From: DASQUK01 sp046726215
GTDB lineage: Bacteria; Actinomycetota; Acidimicrobiia; Acidimicrobiales; VFJN01
Length of the DNA: 21,967 bases
NCBI GenBank assembly: GCA_046726215.1
Contig: JBKPAA010000116.1
Location: forward strand, 1-21,967
Direction: 5' to 3'
The notes beneath the pieces are model-generated. The model ran no database searches. It was not told where the DNA came from and saw only the letters and a list, made by a program, of their open reading frames with translations. The position numbers and the translations under genes were made by a program. Every line of letters begins with the position of its first letter. Positions within the stretch are counted from its first letter, which is position 1. Positions 1 to 7,389 of this stretch are shown in pieces.

Positions 1-684
1 GAGCACGACACCCGTGCCGACCAACTGAACCACCGCGTGCAGACGCTGCCGATTCGGGCCGACCTGGCCGACCTCGAGGACAACGTGCTGGCGGTCGACG
101 GGCGGCTCGCCGATGCGCAGCGGCGGCGTGACGAACTGGGCCGCAGCCAGCAGCGCCTGGAAGACGAGATCGCTTCGCTGACCGAACGCGCCAACCAGGC
201 CGAGAAGCAGCTCTATTCGGGCGCCGTCACCAACCCACGGGAGTTGCAGGCGCTGCAGGACGACGTGGCGTCGATCCGACGGCGCGTCGGCCAGCTGGAG
301 GACGACGAGCTCGAGATCATGGAGCTGGTCGAACCGGTCGAGGCCGAGCGATCCCAGCTTGCGGGGGAGCGGGCGCGCCTCGACGCCGAGGGCGAGCGCC
401 TGCGAGCGGCGCTGGCCGAGGCCGAGTCCGAGGTGGCGGCGCAGCTGGCCGCAGTGCAGACCGAGCGCGAAACAGCGGCCGCCGAGGTGCCGGCCGATCT
501 CTGGCCCGAGTACGACAAACTGCGGGCGCGGCTCGCCGGCGTGGCGATCGCCCGCCTCGCCGGCTCTACCTGCCAGGGGTGTCACCTGGCGTTGGCGGCC
601 GTCGAGGTCGACCGTATCCGCAAGCTGCCGCTGGACGAGGCCGTGTACTGCGAGGAATGTGGCCGCCTCCTCGTCCGCGACTGA
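1..684 (+). CDS. C4-type zinc-ribbon coiled-coil protein, 5' partial
   Basis: The reading frame is open from the first base of the window, so the true start lies upstream. The GTG at 37 is internal. The visible protein is a long Glu/Arg/Ala/Leu-rich coiled coil, followed by a C-terminal zinc ribbon with two CxxC knuckles (TCQGC and YCEEC) close to the end at RLLVRD. This architecture matches the actinobacterial C4-type zinc-ribbon family (DUF164-like; Rv2229c in Mycobacterium tuberculosis). The family is usually regarded as nucleic-acid associated, but its biochemical role is unsettled. In mycobacteria it neighbours a CobC-like phosphatase/RNase H gene. Here a histidine phosphatase lies two genes downstream, so that neighbourhood is partly kept. 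Family assignment is secure; function is not. Confidence 0.85.
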   Translation, partial: EHDTRADQLNHRVQTLPIRADLADLEDNVLAVDGRLADAQRRRDELGRSQQRLEDEIASLTERANQAEKQLYSGAVTNPRELQALQDDVASIRRRVGQLEDDELEIMELVEPVEAERSQLAGERARLDAEGERLRAALAEAESEVAAQLAAVQTERETAAAEVPADLWPEYDKLRARLAGVAIARLAGSTCQGCHLALAAVEVDRIRKLPLDEAVYCEECGRLLVRD

Positions 685-701
685 TCGCGTCGATCGAGGT
701 T

Positions 702-900
702 GAGACGCCGAAATGCCAGCGACGCGAGTGCTGCAGGACGCCGCCACGAGGGCGACGTCGCCCGGCGGCGATGGGTGTGGGGCGCAGCCCCACCGGAGAC
801 GCTGAAGTGCGAGCGACGCGAGTGCTGCAGGCCGCGGGCGCGAGCGCCAGCTCGCCCGGCGGCGATGGGTGTGGGGCGCAGCCCCACCGGAGACACTGAG
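702..900. repeat. 94-bp direct tandem repeat, two copies plus a partial third
   Basis: Unit 1 (702-795) and unit 2 (796-889) are head-to-tail copies of exactly 94 bp. The first bases of a third copy (GAGACACTGAG, 890-900) run into the next gene. The two units share the core GCGACGCGAGTGCTGCAGG and a roughly 40-bp 3' part. They differ mostly in the middle and in a few early bases. Each unit ends with a hairpin, GTGGGGC-GCA-GCCCCAC (777-793 and 871-887). The GGAG that probably serves as ribosome binding site for the gene at 900 lies at the unit 2/unit 3 boundary. I see no coding capacity in it. Confidence 0.9.
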
Positions 901-1385
901 TGTTCCTGTGGTTCGCGGGGGGCGCGTTCGTGTTGGTGTGGCTCGTGTTTCGCAGCCCGGCCGTCGACTACCGGCTGGTCACCGTCGGCGCGCTACTGCC
1001 CCTCCTGGAGCTGCCGTTCGGATCGCCGCGGGTCTTGCACAGCGTGACCGCCGCCGCCGTGGTGCTGGTGCTGGCCATGCTGACGACCCCCCGGCGGCGG
1101 CTCGTGCAGCGGCGGCTGGTGGCGATTCCCATCGGGATGTTCGTCCACCTCCTGCTGGACGGCGCCTGGACCAACACCGACGCCTTCTGGTGGCCGTTCA
1201 GCGGTCTCGCCTGGAGCGATGCGCGGCTACCGGAGCTCGCTCGGGGACCGGTCAACCTGGTGCTGGAGGCGGCGGGGGCGGCGGCGCTGTGGTGGTGCTG
1301 GCGGAGCTTCCGGCTGTTCGAGCCGGATCGTCGACGCCGCTTCCTGCGCACCGGCCAACTCGACCGCGACGTGGCCACGCCATGA
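900..1385 (+). CDS. Small multi-pass membrane protein of unknown function
   Basis: A 161-residue protein with about four hydrophobic segments: residues 2-17, 25-37, 47-60 and a C-terminal one near 121-137. Basic stretches (PRRRLVQRR and the Arg-rich tail) probably face the cytoplasm. A conserved-looking block, HLLLDGAWTNTDAFWWP, with a histidine and aspartate at a membrane edge, recalls YdjM/DUF457-type metal-dependent membrane hydrolases, but the match is weak. The GTG start is chosen because GGAG sits 7 nt upstream. The gene lies between the zinc-ribbon gene and the histidine phosphatase on the same strand and ends 31 nt before the latter. The real function is unknown to me. Confidence 0.65.
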   Translation: MFLWFAGGAFVLVWLVFRSPAVDYRLVTVGALLPLLELPFGSPRVLHSVTAAAVVLVLAMLTTPRRRLVQRRLVAIPIGMFVHLLLDGAWTNTDAFWWPFSGLAWSDARLPELARGPVNLVLEAAGAAALWWCWRSFRLFEPDRRRRFLRTGQLDRDVATP

Positions 1386-1416
1386 CCGGCCGGGGGGTTG
1401 TCCCGAGGGCGACACC

Positions 1417-2010
1417 GTGATCATCCTGGTTCGCCACGGCCGCACCGACGCCAACGCCCGAGGACTGCTGCTGGGACGTGCGGATCCGACGCTCGACGAC
1501 GAGGGCCGGCGCCAGGCGGCGCAGTTGGCGGCCGCGCTGGGACCGCTCGACGGCATGCGGGTGATCACGAGCCCGCTGGCCCGGTGCCTACAGACGGCCG
1601 AGGTGATCGTCGCTGCGGGCGGGCGGGACGTGCCCGTCGACGTCGACGAGGCCTGGGTCGAGCTGGACTACGGCGCCTTCGACGGCTTGGGGCCCACCGA
1701 CGTGCCCGCAGCGACGTGGGAGGCGTGGCGCTCCGATGTGGCCTGGACGCCGGAGGGTGGCGAGTCGCTCGCCGCTCTGGGCGCCCGGGTCCGCTCGGCC
1801 TGTGACTCGCTGGCGGAGGAAGCCCGAGAACGCGACGTGGTCGTGGTGACACACGTGTCGCCGGTGAAGGCGGCGGTTGCCTGGGCGCTGGGAGTCGGCG
1901 ACGAGGTGGCCTGGCGGATGTGGGTGGGCCCCGCATCGATCAGCCGCATCGGCTTCGCCGGTTCGTCGCCGTCGCTGCGGTCGTTCAACGAGGTGGCGCA
2001 CCTCGCCTGA
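1417..2010 (+). CDS. Histidine phosphatase (phosphoglycerate mutase/CobC superfamily)
   Basis: A 197-residue member of the branch-1 histidine phosphatase superfamily. The family's catalytic elements are present: the N-terminal LVRHGRTDAN with the phospho-accepting His, the SPLARCLQTAEVI arginine motif, the acid WVELDYGAFDGL, and the second His in VVVTHVSPVKAAV. The GTG at 1417 is preferred because it puts the RHG motif at residues 6-8, as is normal. Longer in-frame starts overlap the upstream gene and add Arg/Gly-rich sequence. The substrate cannot be read from sequence; candidates include alpha-ribazole phosphate, phosphoglycerate and other phosphomonoesters. In M. tuberculosis a homologous domain is fused to RNase H beside the zinc-ribbon gene. 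Here it stands alone. Confidence 0.85.
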   Translation: MIILVRHGRTDANARGLLLGRADPTLDDEGRRQAAQLAAALGPLDGMRVITSPLARCLQTAEVIVAAGGRDVPVDVDEAWVELDYGAFDGLGPTDVPAATWEAWRSDVAWTPEGGESLAALGARVRSACDSLAEEARERDVVVVTHVSPVKAAVAWALGVGDEVAWRMWVGPASISRIGFAGSSPSLRSFNEVAHLA

Positions 2011-2021
2011 CGGGTACGCGG

Positions 2022-2057
2022 GCGGTTACACCCCGGTGAGCGGGGAAGTGTTACCGC
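2022..2057. terminator. Long hairpin just upstream of a start codon
   Basis: GCGGTTACA (2022-2030) pairs with TGTTACCGC (2049-2057) with one mismatch. Inside it CCCCG (2031-2035) pairs with CGGGG (2041-2045) around a GTGAG loop, leaving an AAG bulge. It starts 11 nt after the phosphatase stop and ends 4 nt before the next ATG. It could be a terminator without a T-tract, an operator, or a structure controlling translation of the downstream gene. Confidence 0.45.
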
Positions 2058-2061
2058 AGAT

Positions 2062-2742
2062 ATGGCGATCGCCACGGGGTTGACGGAGCGTTGTTCGGCC
2101 TGTGGGGCCGAGATCCCACTCGAAGCGCGTGCCAACTTCTGTCCGGCATGCGGCATGCCGCTCAACGCGGTCGCCGAGGACACCGCCCAGGCGCGGCGGA
2201 CGGCCAACCGCGGGCTGGCGATGCTGGTGCTGCTCTCCGTGGCCGGCGTTCTCGCGCTGGGTCTGCTCATGTGGCGACTGATGCGGGCGGTCGACCCCGG
2301 CGACAGCGGCGCTGGCCCTGCGGCCCAGTCGATGGACGAGTTCGCGCCGGTCGCCGAGGACTGGATCGACGAGCGGCAGCACATCACCGACGAGGCCGAC
2401 CTGGGCGACGCCGACGGTGTGGTCCTCGCCGTCGATGACGCGATGGCCTGGACGGAGGTCGCCGTGGACGACGTGGCGCATGTCGCCGACGGTGTGGACG
2501 GTGACTCGGCGCCCCTCTACCGGCAGCTCGTCGCCGTCTTTCGAGGCCGGCTCGACGCCTTGCACAGCCTGGAGGCGACCGGCGGCGCGACCGCGACCGC
2601 GGCGTGGACTGCGGGCGAGGCGCAGCTCGACGCGTTGGGGGCCGAGAGCGACGACCTCATCTGCCGGATCGCGGGCGAAATGCGAGCGGAGGGCGACGAT
2701 CCCGACGCCCACGTCACGCCGGCGATGGACGTGGACTGCTGA
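2062..2742 (+). CDS. Zinc-ribbon single-pass membrane protein, unknown function
   Basis: A 226-residue protein. An N-terminal zinc ribbon has C11-x2-C14 and C27-x2-C30 (CSAC and CPAC). One transmembrane helix follows at about residues 52-75. The C-terminal domain of about 150 residues is strongly acidic, Asp/Ala rich and probably helical, with no motif I recognise; the last residues are DVDC. By charge (Arg-rich just after the helix) the zinc ribbon would be cytoplasmic, but topology is uncertain. No convincing Shine-Dalgarno is seen next to the ATG; the nearest purine run, GGGGAAG, ends 13 nt upstream inside the hairpin at 2022-2057. The homologous family is best described as zinc-ribbon domain-containing. 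Confidence 0.7.
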   Translation: MAIATGLTERCSACGAEIPLEARANFCPACGMPLNAVAEDTAQARRTANRGLAMLVLLSVAGVLALGLLMWRLMRAVDPGDSGAGPAAQSMDEFAPVAEDWIDERQHITDEADLGDADGVVLAVDDAMAWTEVAVDDVAHVADGVDGDSAPLYRQLVAVFRGRLDALHSLEATGGATATAAWTAGEAQLDALGAESDDLICRIAGEMRAEGDDPDAHVTPAMDVDC

Positions 2743-2876
2743 GCCCAGCCGTCGTCCGGTCGCCCTGCCGCGGCGGCTCGCGGATGGGCGTGCCGGCTTG
2801 CGCGCACGTGGGGTCGCCGGTTCTGACATCGTGTGGCCCCGTGGACGGTGCTTCCGGGAATGGTCAAGGCACGCTG

Positions 2877-4310
2877 GTGGTGGAGGCGCCGGCGCCTGCG
2901 GTCGAGCGGTCACCCTCCGACCTGTTGCGCCTGGTGGTCGCCGGTGCGCTCCTTGCCATCTGGCTAGTCGTGCAGGTGGTCTTCGGCGACACCTTGGTCA
3001 CGTTCGCTTCCGACCTGTTCCGCGGGCTGGACGCGTTGCCGGGTTGGATCGTCCAGACGGTTGTGATCGGCACCCGCGTGCTGGCGGTGGTCGTGCTGGG
3101 TGGCGGCCTGGTGCTCACCGTCTTGCGGGGACGCTGGCGCCTGGTGATGACGGTGGTGGCGGCCGGGCTGCTCGCCCTGGGCCTGGCGGTGCTGTTCGAC
3201 AGCTTCGCCCCGGGGGCCGGCGCCACGGTCGTCGACGTGGACAACGATCTGGCGGGGCCGTTGACGGCGGCGGGCTTCCCGTCGGCGGTGGGGGTGGCGG
3301 TGGTGACCGCCGTGCTGACCGCCGCCGCGCCCTGGCTGAGCCGGAGGTGGCGACGCCTCGGATGGCTGCTCGTCGTCGGCGTCACGGCGACCCGGTTCCT
3401 GTCGTCACCCGTCTCGTTCGACTCCTTCCGCAACGCGCTGGTGGGGTGGTTCGCCGGTTCGGCGGTGCTCGTCGCCCTGGGGGGTCCGCATCGACGTCCG
3501 ACCGGCGCGGCGCTCGCCGATGGGTTGGCGGCGGTCGACGTGCCCCTCGCACGCCTGGAGCAAGCGAGCGTCGACGCCCGCGGCTCGACGCCGTACTTCG
3601 GCGTCGGTGCCAACGGGCGGCGGCTGTTCGTCAAGGCGCTCGGCGACGACCAGCGCAGCGCCGACCTGTTGTTCCGCCTGTACCGCTGGCTCAACCGGCG
3701 CGACCTCGGTGACGAACGCCCCTTCTCGTCGCTGCGGCGCGGCGTCGAGCACGAGGCGCTGGTGGCGTTGACGGCGCGCGACGCCCGCATTCGCACCCCG
3801 CGGTTGGTGGCGTTCGCCACTGCCGACCCAAACGCGTTCGTTCTGGCCTACGAGGCCGTCGACGGCCGCAGCCTCGATCGGCTTCGACCCGAGGAGGTCA
3901 CCGACGCGGTGCTGGCGGCGATCTGGGAGCAGGTGGTCCGCCTGCGGCAGCACCGCATCGCCCATCGCGACCTGCGCCTGGCCAACGTCTTCCTGGCGTC
4001 CGATGGTGCGGTGTGGCTGATCGACTTCGGGTTCAGCGAGCTGGCGGCCTCCTCGCTCCTCCTCACCAACGACGTCGCCGAACTGCTGGCGTCGTCCACC
4101 CTCCAGGTGGGGCCGGCGCGGGCGGTGGCCGTCGCCCGTGATGCGGTCGGCCCGGTGGCGCTCGGCGGTGCCCTGGACCGCCTGCACCCGTGGGCGCTCA
4201 GCGGCGCCACCCGCACCGGTCTCAAGGAACGGCGCGGGTTGCTCGCCGAGCTCCGGCGCGAGGTCGGCACGGCCGCCGGGACCGGCGAGGCGGCGATCGC
4301 ATCACGCTGA
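2877..4310 (+). CDS. Degenerate PAP2-like membrane domain fused to a RIO/APH-type protein kinase domain
   Basis: About 477 residues. Residues 15-202 form about five membrane helices laid out like PAP2 phosphatases, but the expected SGH and H...D motifs are replaced (GFPSAVG at 133-139; RFLSSPVSFDSF near 173-184), so this half is probably inactive. Residues 240-390 form a kinase fold with a complete catalytic set: K253 in LFVKAL, E291 or E293, HRDLRLAN at 363-370 and DFG at 383-385. The ending (ALSGATRTGLKERRGLLAELR) resembles actinobacterial proteins in which such kinases join an MprF/UPF0104-type flippase domain; that domain is absent here. The substrate may be a lipid, sugar or protein. The start is uncertain: GTG 2877 has AAGG 7 nt upstream, and GTG 2841 is the alternative. 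It ends 72 nt from the convergent carbamate kinase gene. Confidence 0.75.
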   Translation: MVEAPAPAVERSPSDLLRLVVAGALLAIWLVVQVVFGDTLVTFASDLFRGLDALPGWIVQTVVIGTRVLAVVVLGGGLVLTVLRGRWRLVMTVVAAGLLALGLAVLFDSFAPGAGATVVDVDNDLAGPLTAAGFPSAVGVAVVTAVLTAAAPWLSRRWRRLGWLLVVGVTATRFLSSPVSFDSFRNALVGWFAGSAVLVALGGPHRRPTGAALADGLAAVDVPLARLEQASVDARGSTPYFGVGANGRRLFVKALGDDQRSADLLFRLYRWLNRRDLGDERPFSSLRRGVEHEALVALTARDARIRTPRLVAFATADPNAFVLAYEAVDGRSLDRLRPEEVTDAVLAAIWEQVVRLRQHRIAHRDLRLANVFLASDGAVWLIDFGFSELAASSLLLTNDVAELLASSTLQVGPARAVAVARDAVGPVALGGALDRLHPWALSGATRTGLKERRGLLAELRREVGTAAGTGEAAIASR

Positions 4311-4382
4311 CTGGCCGCCGAATGCGCACGAGCCTGGCGGCGGTCACCGGACCTTGCCCGCCCTCGTCGGTCGCCAGAGCGT

Positions 4383-5312
4383 CTATGTCAGCAGGTCGGA
4401 GGGGGGCGCGACGGTCGTGCCGGCGCGGCCCTCCACGATCTCCTCGATGGCCTCCAGCGCGCCGATGACTGCGCGCTTCCCGGTCGCCTCCACGAATCGC
4501 ACGGCGGCGGCGACCTTCGGCCCCATCGAGCCGGCCGAGAAGGGCTGGCGCCGCAGGTCTCCCGGCGTCACCCGGTCGAGGCGGCGCTGCTCGGGCGAGC
4601 CCCAGTCGGCGTACACGCCGTCGACGTCCGTGGCCATGACGAACAGGTCGGCGGCGAGATCCTGCGCCAGCAAGGCGCTCGCCAGGTCCTTGTCGATGAC
4701 CGCCTCGACACCCCCGAGCGTGCGCTCCTGACCGGGCACCCACGCCGTCGGGATCCCACCGCCGCCGGCGCAGATGACGAGCACGCCGTGCTCGAGCAGC
4801 CATCGGATGGGCCGGATCTCGAAGATGCGCCTGGGCTGGGGCGACGGGACGACGCGGCGCAGGTGCTCGCCGTCGCGCTTGAAGGTCCATCCCTTGTCGG
4901 CGGCGAGCGCCGCGGCCTCCTCGTCCGAGTAGGTCGGCCCCACGAACTTGGCCGGGTCGCGGAAGGCCGGATCGTCCGCATCGACCTCGATCATCGTGAG
5001 GAGCGTCGCGAGCGGAACCTCGGCCGGAAGCAGGTTGCCGAGCTCCTGCTCGATCAGGTAACCGATCATCCCTTCCGTCTGGGCCCCCAGGACATCCAGT
5101 GGGTAGGCCTCGACCTCCTCATAGGCCGCCGCCTGAAGCGCGAGGAGGCCGACCTGCGGACCGTTGCCGTGGGAGATGACGAGCTGGTGGCGCTCCGCGA
5201 CCGGCGCCAGCGTTTTTGCCGCAGTCCGCACGTTGGCCCGCTGCACGTCCGCGGTCATCGGTTCGCCTCGCCTGAGCAGCGCGTTGCCGCCGAGGGCCAC
5301 GAGGATGCGCAC
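4383..5312 (-). CDS. arcC: Carbamate kinase
   Basis: A 309-residue, full-length carbamate kinase of the amino-acid kinase superfamily. It catalyses carbamoyl phosphate + ADP to carbamate + ATP, the ATP-yielding step of the arginine deiminase pathway. The family blocks are LVALGGNALL at the N-terminus, HGNGPQVG at 48-55, CAGGGGIPTAW, VEAVIDKDLAS, MATDVDGVY, and the late FSAGSMGPKVAA. The GTG start lies 9 nt after the ornithine carbamoyltransferase stop, and its GAGGGG ribosome binding site overlaps that stop codon, so the two genes are translationally coupled. Carbamoyl phosphate made by the neighbouring enzyme is its expected substrate. The protein appears intact. Confidence 0.95.
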   Translation of the reverse strand: MRILVALGGNALLRRGEPMTADVQRANVRTAAKTLAPVAERHQLVISHGNGPQVGLLALQAAAYEEVEAYPLDVLGAQTEGMIGYLIEQELGNLLPAEVPLATLLTMIEVDADDPAFRDPAKFVGPTYSDEEAAALAADKGWTFKRDGEHLRRVVPSPQPRRIFEIRPIRWLLEHGVLVICAGGGGIPTAWVPGQERTLGGVEAVIDKDLASALLAQDLAADLFVMATDVDGVYADWGSPEQRRLDRVTPGDLRRQPFSAGSMGPKVAAAVRFVEATGKRAVIGALEAIEEIVEGRAGTTVAPPSDLLT

Positions 5313-5321
5313 GGCCGCCCC

Positions 5322-6323
5322 TCAGCTCCCGAGCGTGGCGACGAGGAGCGCCTTGATCGTGTGGAGGCGATTCTCGGCCTGGTCGAACACGACGCTGGCT
5401 TCCGACTCGAAGACCTCGCCGGTGACCTCGAGGCCGCCGGTCATACCCGTGTGCTCCATGATCTCCCGCCCCACGGTCGTGTTCGGGTCGTGGTACGCGG
5501 GCAGGCAGTGCATGAACTTGACCTTGGGGTTGCCGGTCTTCTCGAGGAGCGCGTTGTTGACCTGGTACGGCGTGAGCAGGCCGACGCGCTCCTCCCAGAC
5601 ATCCTTGGGCTCGCCCATCGACACCCACACGTCGGTGTGCACGAAGTCGACACCGGCCACCGCCTGCCCGACGTCCTCGCTGAACGTGATCTGGGCTCCG
5701 GTGCGCTCGGCGATCTCCCGCGCGACCTCCACGACATCCTCCGGGGGCGCGAGGGTCGCAGGTCCGGAGAGGCGGACGTCGGCGCCCATCAGCGCCCCCA
5801 TGACCAGCAGCGACCGGCCCATGTTGAAGCGGCAGTCACCGACGAACGCGTAGGCCAACTCGTCGTAGGGCTTACCGCTCGCCTCGTTCATGGTCAGGAA
5901 GTCGGCCAGCACCTGCGTGGGATGCCATTCGTCGGTGAGGCCGTTGTAGACCGGGACCCCGGAGTATTCCGCCAGGGCTTCGACGTCGGCCTGCCGGTTG
6001 CCGCGGAACTGGATGGCGTCGTACATCCGTCCGAGCACACGCGCCGTGTCGGCCACCGATTCCTTGTGTCCGAGCTGGGACCCCGAGGGGTCGATGTAGG
6101 TCACGTGAGCGCCCTGGTCGAACGCTGCGACCTCGAACGCGGACCGGGTGCGCGTCGAGGTCTTCTCGAAGATCAGCGCGATCTCCTTCCCATCCAGGCG
6201 CTTCGTCTCGGTGCCCGCGTACTTGGCGATCTTCAACGCCTCGGAGAGCTTCAAGATGTGCCGGAGCTCGCGTGGCTCGAAGTCGATCTCCTTCAGGAAG
6301 CTGCGGTTGCGCAGGCTGAACAT
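5322..6323 (-). CDS. arcB: Ornithine carbamoyltransferase, probably catabolic
   Basis: A 333-residue ornithine carbamoyltransferase. Carbamoyl-phosphate binding motif STRTR is at 56-60, HPTQ at 134-137, the ornithine-binding DVWVSMGE at 231-238 and the catalytic HCLPA at 272-276. Its length and style (N-terminal MFSLRNRSFL, C-terminal DQAENRLHTIKALLVATLG) resemble the 333-336 residue E. coli ArgF/Pseudomonas ArcB type rather than the roughly 310-residue biosynthetic ArgF of actinobacteria. Its partner is carbamate kinase. Both points suggest a catabolic role: citrulline + phosphate to ornithine + carbamoyl phosphate. The ATG is chosen because GAGGAG lies about 9 nt upstream and longer starts add low-complexity sequence. 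Direction in the cell cannot be proved from sequence, and argF remains a possible name. Confidence 0.92.
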   Translation of the reverse strand: MFSLRNRSFLKEIDFEPRELRHILKLSEALKIAKYAGTETKRLDGKEIALIFEKTSTRTRSAFEVAAFDQGAHVTYIDPSGSQLGHKESVADTARVLGRMYDAIQFRGNRQADVEALAEYSGVPVYNGLTDEWHPTQVLADFLTMNEASGKPYDELAYAFVGDCRFNMGRSLLVMGALMGADVRLSGPATLAPPEDVVEVAREIAERTGAQITFSEDVGQAVAGVDFVHTDVWVSMGEPKDVWEERVGLLTPYQVNNALLEKTGNPKVKFMHCLPAYHDPNTTVGREIMEHTGMTGGLEVTGEVFESEASVVFDQAENRLHTIKALLVATLGS

Positions 6324-6957
6324 CGTGGGTGCTCCTCGTGCTCGGACTTGGCGAGCGACGTCGGCGGCACGGATGGTCCGGCCACCGGCCCCGTTGGTCG
6401 TCGCGCTTGATGGGCGTCGATGGGGTGATCCGGCCCACTCGCTGGGGGCGGGCCGCGACGACCCCTTGTGGAGGAACGATTCTGGCATCCACCGTAAACG
6501 TGGCGGAAAGGGTTCGTGACCATCCGGGCTGGCCTCCCTCGCGCTCCAGCCGGGCCGCGTCGGCATCGTCCTGGTGACGGAGGCTCGCGGGGCCGAGCCG
6601 CTCTCCGCGGCCGCACGGCATGTGGGGGGCCAGATCATTGTGGGCGAGCGCATCCGTCGCCGCGGGTCGAGAGTGCGCTAGCGACAGCCGCGAAGGACGA
6701 GTGATTGGAGGTTGTTCGTGCGGCGCTTAAGAACGCATCGGCGCCAGAGGACCGATCTGCTGGCTCGTCCCCACGGACATCGCGACGAGCACCACCTGGG
6801 CCACACGGTCCGCGCGGGTGCTCCCTATGGGCTCTATGCTCCCCCCGCTGACGGGTGGCGCCCACCCACCCGTGGGGGCGCGAGCGTCACGGTCGACCTG
6901 GTCCCGTCGCGCCGCTCAGGCTTGCCACACGACCAGGCCGGACCTAGGAGGAAACGA
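6324..6957. other. Gene-free divergent regulatory region, 634 bp
   Basis: This spacer separates the minus-strand arcB-arcC pair from the plus-strand DUF7144-CYTH-ATPase-PPK2 series, so it must carry promoters for both. Open frames here are Arg/Pro-rich shadows. A dyad at 6851-6873 is described separately. A -10-like TATGCT lies around 6835-6840 but has no good -35. One frame from 6518 to the TAG near 6680 reads as a plausible protein tail (VGIVLVTEARG, ARHVGGQIIVGERI) without a start codon, perhaps a gene remnant. I found no clear DosR-type or FNR-type palindrome by eye. Confidence 0.6.
6851..6873. promoter_or_regulatory. Inverted repeat upstream of the stress-type cluster
   Basis: ACGGGTGG (6851-6858) and CCACCCGT (6866-6873) form a perfect 8-bp inverted repeat with a 7-nt loop. 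A competing fold, GGGTGG-CGC-CCACCC, uses the same left arm. The element sits 85 nt before the GTG of the DUF7144 gene and just after the TATGCT -10-like hexamer. An operator or a 5' leader hairpin both fit. There is no T-tract. Confidence 0.4.
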
Positions 6958-7389
6958 GTGAGCGATTACTACGGGGATACCCCCACGATGACGCCGCGCG
7001 CGGCAGGATGGCTGTCGTTCGCCGCCGCAGTGCTCGTGGTCAGCGGAGCGTTCAAGATCCTCGACGCCCTGTGGGCGTTCAAGTACGACGACGAGGTGTC
7101 GGAGGAGGTGCAGACGGTCCTGTTCGAGCACGACCTCCAGTCGTGGGGCTGGGTCTGGCTGGTTATCGGCATCGTCCTGATCCTCGCCGGCTTCGCCGTC
7201 GTCAGCGGTGCCCAGTGGGCGCGGTGGGTCGGGATCATCGCCGCCAGCCTGGCCGCGATCGCCTTCCTGCCGTGGATCTACTACCAGCCGCTGTGGACGA
7301 TCCTCAGCGTGACGCTGGCGATCATGGTCGTCTATGCGCTCGCGACCTACGGCGGCCGGCGCGAACCGGGGATCCCTGCGGGTGCCTGA
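6958..7389 (+). CDS. DUF7144-family four-helix membrane protein
   Basis: A 143-residue integral membrane protein with four helices, at roughly 15-35 (WLSFAAAVLVVSGAFKILDAL), 60-82 (SWGWVWLVIGIVLILAGFAVV), 88-106 and 112-130. The pattern (helix 1 with FKILDALWAF, then LQSWGWVWL, then GAQWARWVGIIAASLAAIAFLPWIYYQPLW) fits the actinobacterial DUF7144 family. The function is unknown; I recall homologues among dormancy or hypoxia genes, but this was not checked. The GTG start is decided by a perfect AGGAGG at 6946-6951, 6 nt upstream. The longer open frame back to 6712 is Arg-rich shadow. Its stop overlaps the start of the CYTH gene by 8 nt, so it is the first gene of the coupled series. Confidence 0.85.
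   Translation: MSDYYGDTPTMTPRAAGWLSFAAAVLVVSGAFKILDALWAFKYDDEVSEEVQTVLFEHDLQSWGWVWLVIGIVLILAGFAVVSGAQWARWVGIIAASLAAIAFLPWIYYQPLWTILSVTLAIMVVYALATYGGRREPGIPAGA

Noticed and set aside
685..899. Possible structured RNA such as RNase P RNA between the first two genes
   Set aside because: None of the conserved RNase P core sequences are present. The structure is explained by the 94-bp repeat and its hairpins.
702..900. CRISPR array
   Set aside because: The repeats are contiguous 94-bp copies without spacers, and no cas genes are present.
2417..3712. A 431-codon plus-strand open frame overlapping the zinc-ribbon and kinase genes
   Set aside because: It is an Arg/Gly-rich frame-shifted shadow of two better-supported genes.
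4788..6410. A 540-codon plus-strand open frame
   Set aside because: It lies antisense to carbamate kinase and ornithine carbamoyltransferase, whose motifs are unmistakable. Its own sequence has no family features.
6407..6420. FNR-like site TTGAT-GGGC-GTCGA upstream of the ornithine carbamoyltransferase gene
   Set aside because: The second half matches only three of five bases and no regulator gene is near.
6518..6682. Universal stress protein fragment
   Set aside because: The frame (VGIVLVTEARG ... QIIVGERI) is only faintly similar and has no start codon, so it is not called as a gene.
6712..6957. N-terminal extension of the DUF7144 protein from TTG 6712
   Set aside because: The extension is Arg/His/Pro-rich with no membrane character, and a perfect AGGAGG sits before GTG 6958.
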